Both the position numbers and the translations under genes were made by a program. From DATFXM01 sp035315885 (GTDB taxonomy: Bacteria; Acidobacteriota; Blastocatellia; UBA7656): a stretch of DNA of 17,447 bases. The notes below the pieces were generated by a model. It was not told the origin of the DNA, did not search any database, and saw only the letters and a list, made by a program, of their open reading frames with translations. This document shows positions 15,783 to 17,447 of the stretch, piece by piece (position 1 is the stretch's first letter; each line of letters starts with the position of its first letter). The stretch is taken from positions 1 through 17,447 of the forward strand of contig DATFXM010000035.1 of NCBI GenBank assembly GCA_035315885.1, read 5' to 3'.

Positions 15783-16913
15783 CTAACTCACGGCGGCGGA
15801 AAGTTTGGGGCGAGCCCTGCTGGTCATTCGTCGCGTCAGCCGGTCGCTGGCCGCTTTGCGCAAGTTAATGATTCGTTGACGTTCGACGCCGAGAACTCTG
15901 CCGATTACCGCATCGCTTAGGGGTAAATATTGCCACAGAAGAGCGAATCTTTCATCGTAGTTTCTCAGGGCGTGGGCTCGCGAGATGTCTTTATCGGTGA
16001 GAGTCACGTCCTGCCACAGTTGTGCGAACTGTTCTTCGCTAAGCTCCAGGATCCTCCCGATTTGCCGGATGCTGACCACTCCGTACGCCCAAAACAACTC
16101 GAGCTGGCCGTCCCCGGCCGTGAAGTTCAGCAAGTAGGCGCTTCGCTGAAGCCGTGGAAGCTGCTCGATTTCGGCCCACAACTGCCCGAGAAACTCACCC
16201 CACTCTGCAACCTCATCCGGACGCGGACCGGCGTCGGGAACAAGTTCTCCGACGTATCTTTCATTTTCCACATCCGTGGTCACTAGCGGGGCAGGGTCGA
16301 GTTGTTTGAAATCACAGAGGATCTTTACCAGATCGTCGAATCGGATCGGATGCCCGACCCACGTGAACAGCTTCGTTAGCAAATCTGCGTGATCGAGGGT
16401 TCGCGAGCTGGGCACAAGCACATCGTCGAGCAGTCTAGGGTTGTCGAGCAATTGCTTGAGGTGTTGGCTGCGCTCCGGGGACAGCGAGGGTGAACCCTCC
16501 CAACATGCGAGACCCCAGAGGCTGTCTCTAGTTTCATTAGGCCACGAAGTGAATCGCTGGTTGGCCTTGAGCGTATAGCGCAGTGCGTCGACCAGGCTCC
16601 GGCGCTGGGGGTGTTCGTCGCGTAGTTGGCCCTTGGCGACGTGAGAGGCTACGACCTTTACATAGCGTAAGTACCTTCCGATGGCTCTGCGTTGGGGATC
16701 GGATTTCAGGTCCCACAGTTGTTCAACAAGTTGCTGCGCAGTCTTCTGGAAGGCGTCTTCGGGGTCGCGTGCCCACGCGGTGATCTTTTTGATCGTCGGC
16801 GCGGCAAGCTCTATTAGCTCCTGGAGCAAACGCTGCGCCGCCAACTCATCGGCAGCGTCGAGAAACGGAACCAGGAGCGGATCATTTTCCTGGGTAGGCC
16901 TCTGCCCGCGCAT
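15783..16913 (-). CDS. Large divergent sigma-70-like factor
   Basis: The 376-residue product starts at ATG 16913; an in-frame TGA three codons upstream fixes the start. Residues about 25-105 resemble sigma region 2 (EDAFQKTAQQLVEQLW, then GRYLRYVKVVASHVAKGQLRD), the part that binds core polymerase and the -10 element. Residues about 250-365 resemble region 4: LPRLQRSAYLL, then two helix-turn-helix-like segments, IRQIGRILELSEEQFAQLW and SDAVIGRVLGVERQRIINLR. Between them is an extra roughly 140-residue helical segment absent from ordinary ECF sigma factors, which are about 160-220 residues long. With the downstream zinc-finger anti-sigma factor this makes a sigma/anti-sigma pair. Sequence similarity to classic sigma regions is low, so it could instead be a sigma-derived regulator, but the pairing supports the call. 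Confidence 0.7.
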   Translation of the reverse strand: MRGQRPTQENDPLLVPFLDAADELAAQRLLQELIELAAPTIKKITAWARDPEDAFQKTAQQLVEQLWDLKSDPQRRAIGRYLRYVKVVASHVAKGQLRDEHPQRRSLVDALRYTLKANQRFTSWPNETRDSLWGLACWEGSPSLSPERSQHLKQLLDNPRLLDDVLVPSSRTLDHADLLTKLFTWVGHPIRFDDLVKILCDFKQLDPAPLVTTDVENERYVGELVPDAGPRPDEVAEWGEFLGQLWAEIEQLPRLQRSAYLLNFTAGDGQLELFWAYGVVSIRQIGRILELSEEQFAQLWQDVTLTDKDISRAHALRNYDERFALLWQYLPLSDAVIGRVLGVERQRIINLRKAASDRLTRRMTSRARPKLSAAVS

Positions 16914-16921
16914 AATGACTC

Positions 16922-16959
16922 ATACCGGTTGTTGCCACCGCCACTTTCGGAACCGGTAT
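16922..16959. promoter_or_regulatory. 9-bp inverted repeat upstream of the sigma-like gene (possible operator)
   Basis: ATACCGGTT (16922-16930) and AACCGGTAT (16951-16959) are perfect reverse complements 20 bp apart, each containing the palindrome ACCGGT. The centres are 29 bp apart, close to three helical turns, so a dimeric regulator could bind both halves on one DNA face. The near half ends only 9 bp before the ATG at 16913, so binding would block transcription or ribosome access. The regulator is unknown; autoregulation is inference. Confidence 0.5.
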
Positions 16960-17224
16960 ACAGCAAGCAGGATCGGACCCTTTCCTGATTGCCTGCAGCC
17001 CAAGCAAGAGAACTGGGGCTTGGAGCGAGGGCCTGTCGGTAACCCGATTCAAAGGAAGCAGGAGCGGAATCTTTGTCTGTTCGCCCGCCAGCCCGCACAC
17101 AAGTGTTACGAGCCTGGTCTTCTATCAGGGAAAGCGAATTCGAGACCTTTTTAGGATCATGGAATTTGCAAAAAATTTATGGGCGCACAGGAGTCTTTTC
17201 GGACGCGCTATATTTTAGTTGTTG

Positions 17225-17280
17225 AAATTTCAAATTTCAAATTTCAGATTTCAAATTTCAGATTTCAAATTTCAGATTGC
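17225..17280. repeat. Heptamer microsatellite AAATTTC/AGATTTC, eight units
   Basis: Eight 7-bp units run without a gap: three AAATTTC, then AGATTTC alternating with AAATTTC, ending in AGATTGC. From the third unit the pattern is a 14-bp double unit. Period 7 is out of codon phase. Similar heptamer runs are known as short tandemly repeated sequences in cyanobacteria; the relation here is only by resemblance. Confidence 0.92.
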
Positions 17281-17405
17281 AGATCACTACTGTCCGGTTA
17301 GATCTACCATAGATTTAACTGGTTAGCAGAATTGGTTCTTTGAAAGTAGTCATCATAGTTCTCAAACAGGCTTTAAATGGGCGTTTTTTCGAAAAGCGTC
17401 AGACT

Positions 17406-17442
17406 CAAGACCTGTAGAATTGTGTAGAGGTCTTGTTTTATT
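17406..17442 (+). terminator. Orphan intrinsic terminator-like hairpin
   Basis: CAAGACCT (17406-17413) pairs perfectly with AGGTCTTG (17428-17435) around a 14-nt loop and is followed directly by TTTTATT. The plus-strand orientation has no protein gene upstream in the window, so it may end a small RNA or a transcript not recognised here, or be chance. Confidence 0.5.
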
Positions 17443-17447
17443 CCAAT

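Larger units (their letters stand above)
16914..17447. other. Non-coding right end of the window
   Basis: No convincing gene is seen in these 534 bases. Frames open on either strand are low-quality and overlap the sigma gene. The interval holds the inverted repeat at 16922-16959, an AT-rich stretch from about 17150, a heptamer microsatellite and an orphan terminator-like hairpin. Confidence 0.6.

Noticed and set aside
16681..17154. Plus-strand frame reaching beyond the sigma gene start
   Set aside because: Half of it is antisense to the sigma-like gene and the rest is low-complexity Arg/Cys/Ser-rich. It lacks a ribosome site.
17281..17405. Possible tRNA gene or attachment site
   Set aside because: No cloverleaf, no T-loop GGTTCGA-type motif and no integrase nearby were found.

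Overview
The window looks like an accessory-rich chromosomal piece from a Gram-negative bacterium, most probably an Acidobacteriota (Blastocatellia/Pyrinomonadales-like) genome. The grounds are a roughly 1,070-residue TonB-dependent receptor with an N-terminal carboxypeptidase-regulatory-like domain and a C-terminal Phe, a secreted TPR protein, a secreted TPR-CHAT protein, a zinc-finger anti-sigma factor beside a large sigma-70-like protein, moderate-to-high GC, and several families of intergenic repeats. The taxon is an inference from gene style; no rRNA or other marker is present.

Layout. (1) Positions 1-231 hold four tandem 51-bp hairpin-forming repeats ending in a larger palindrome. They are followed by a gene-poor stretch with at most one tiny minus-strand ORF. 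(2) Positions 500-5798 form a tightly packed plus-strand operon: GT4 glycosyltransferase, unknown two-TM membrane protein, small Cys-rich zinc-binding-like protein with a Tyr/Asp-rich tail, second GT4 glycosyltransferase, unknown lipoprotein, and a MurG-like GT-B protein. Three glycosyltransferases alternate with envelope-associated unknowns, which suggests cell-surface glycan synthesis. (3) Positions 5738-6158 are an imperfect inverted-repeat element (MITE-like) lying between convergent genes. It supplies the C-terminal codons and stop of the last glycosyltransferase, and its interior carries a diverged copy of the 51-bp repeat from the left edge. (4) Minus strand: a secreted seven-TPR protein (6159-7028) downstream of a TonB-dependent receptor (7297-10497). 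(5) Positions 10498-11250 are a regulatory interval, with one doubtful small ORF, between the receptor and the next locus. (6) Positions 11251-16913 hold a plus-strand exported NTF2-like/TPR/CHAT protein with an intact His/Cys dyad. Converging on it from the right are a membrane anti-sigma factor with two zinc fingers and a periplasmic Fn3-like/TPR tail, and a large divergent sigma-70-like protein. (7) Positions 16914-17447 are non-coding: a 9-bp inverted repeat next to the sigma start, a heptamer microsatellite, and an orphan intrinsic terminator.

The candidate for a new system is the right-hand module. An exported caspase-like CHAT protein with a TPR scaffold sits next to a sigma/anti-sigma pair whose anti-sigma factor also has a predicted periplasmic TPR segment. 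One hypothesis is that the CHAT protein processes, or senses through, the periplasmic part of the anti-sigma factor to release the sigma factor. The second point of interest is the repeat family shared between the left edge and the 5738-6158 element.
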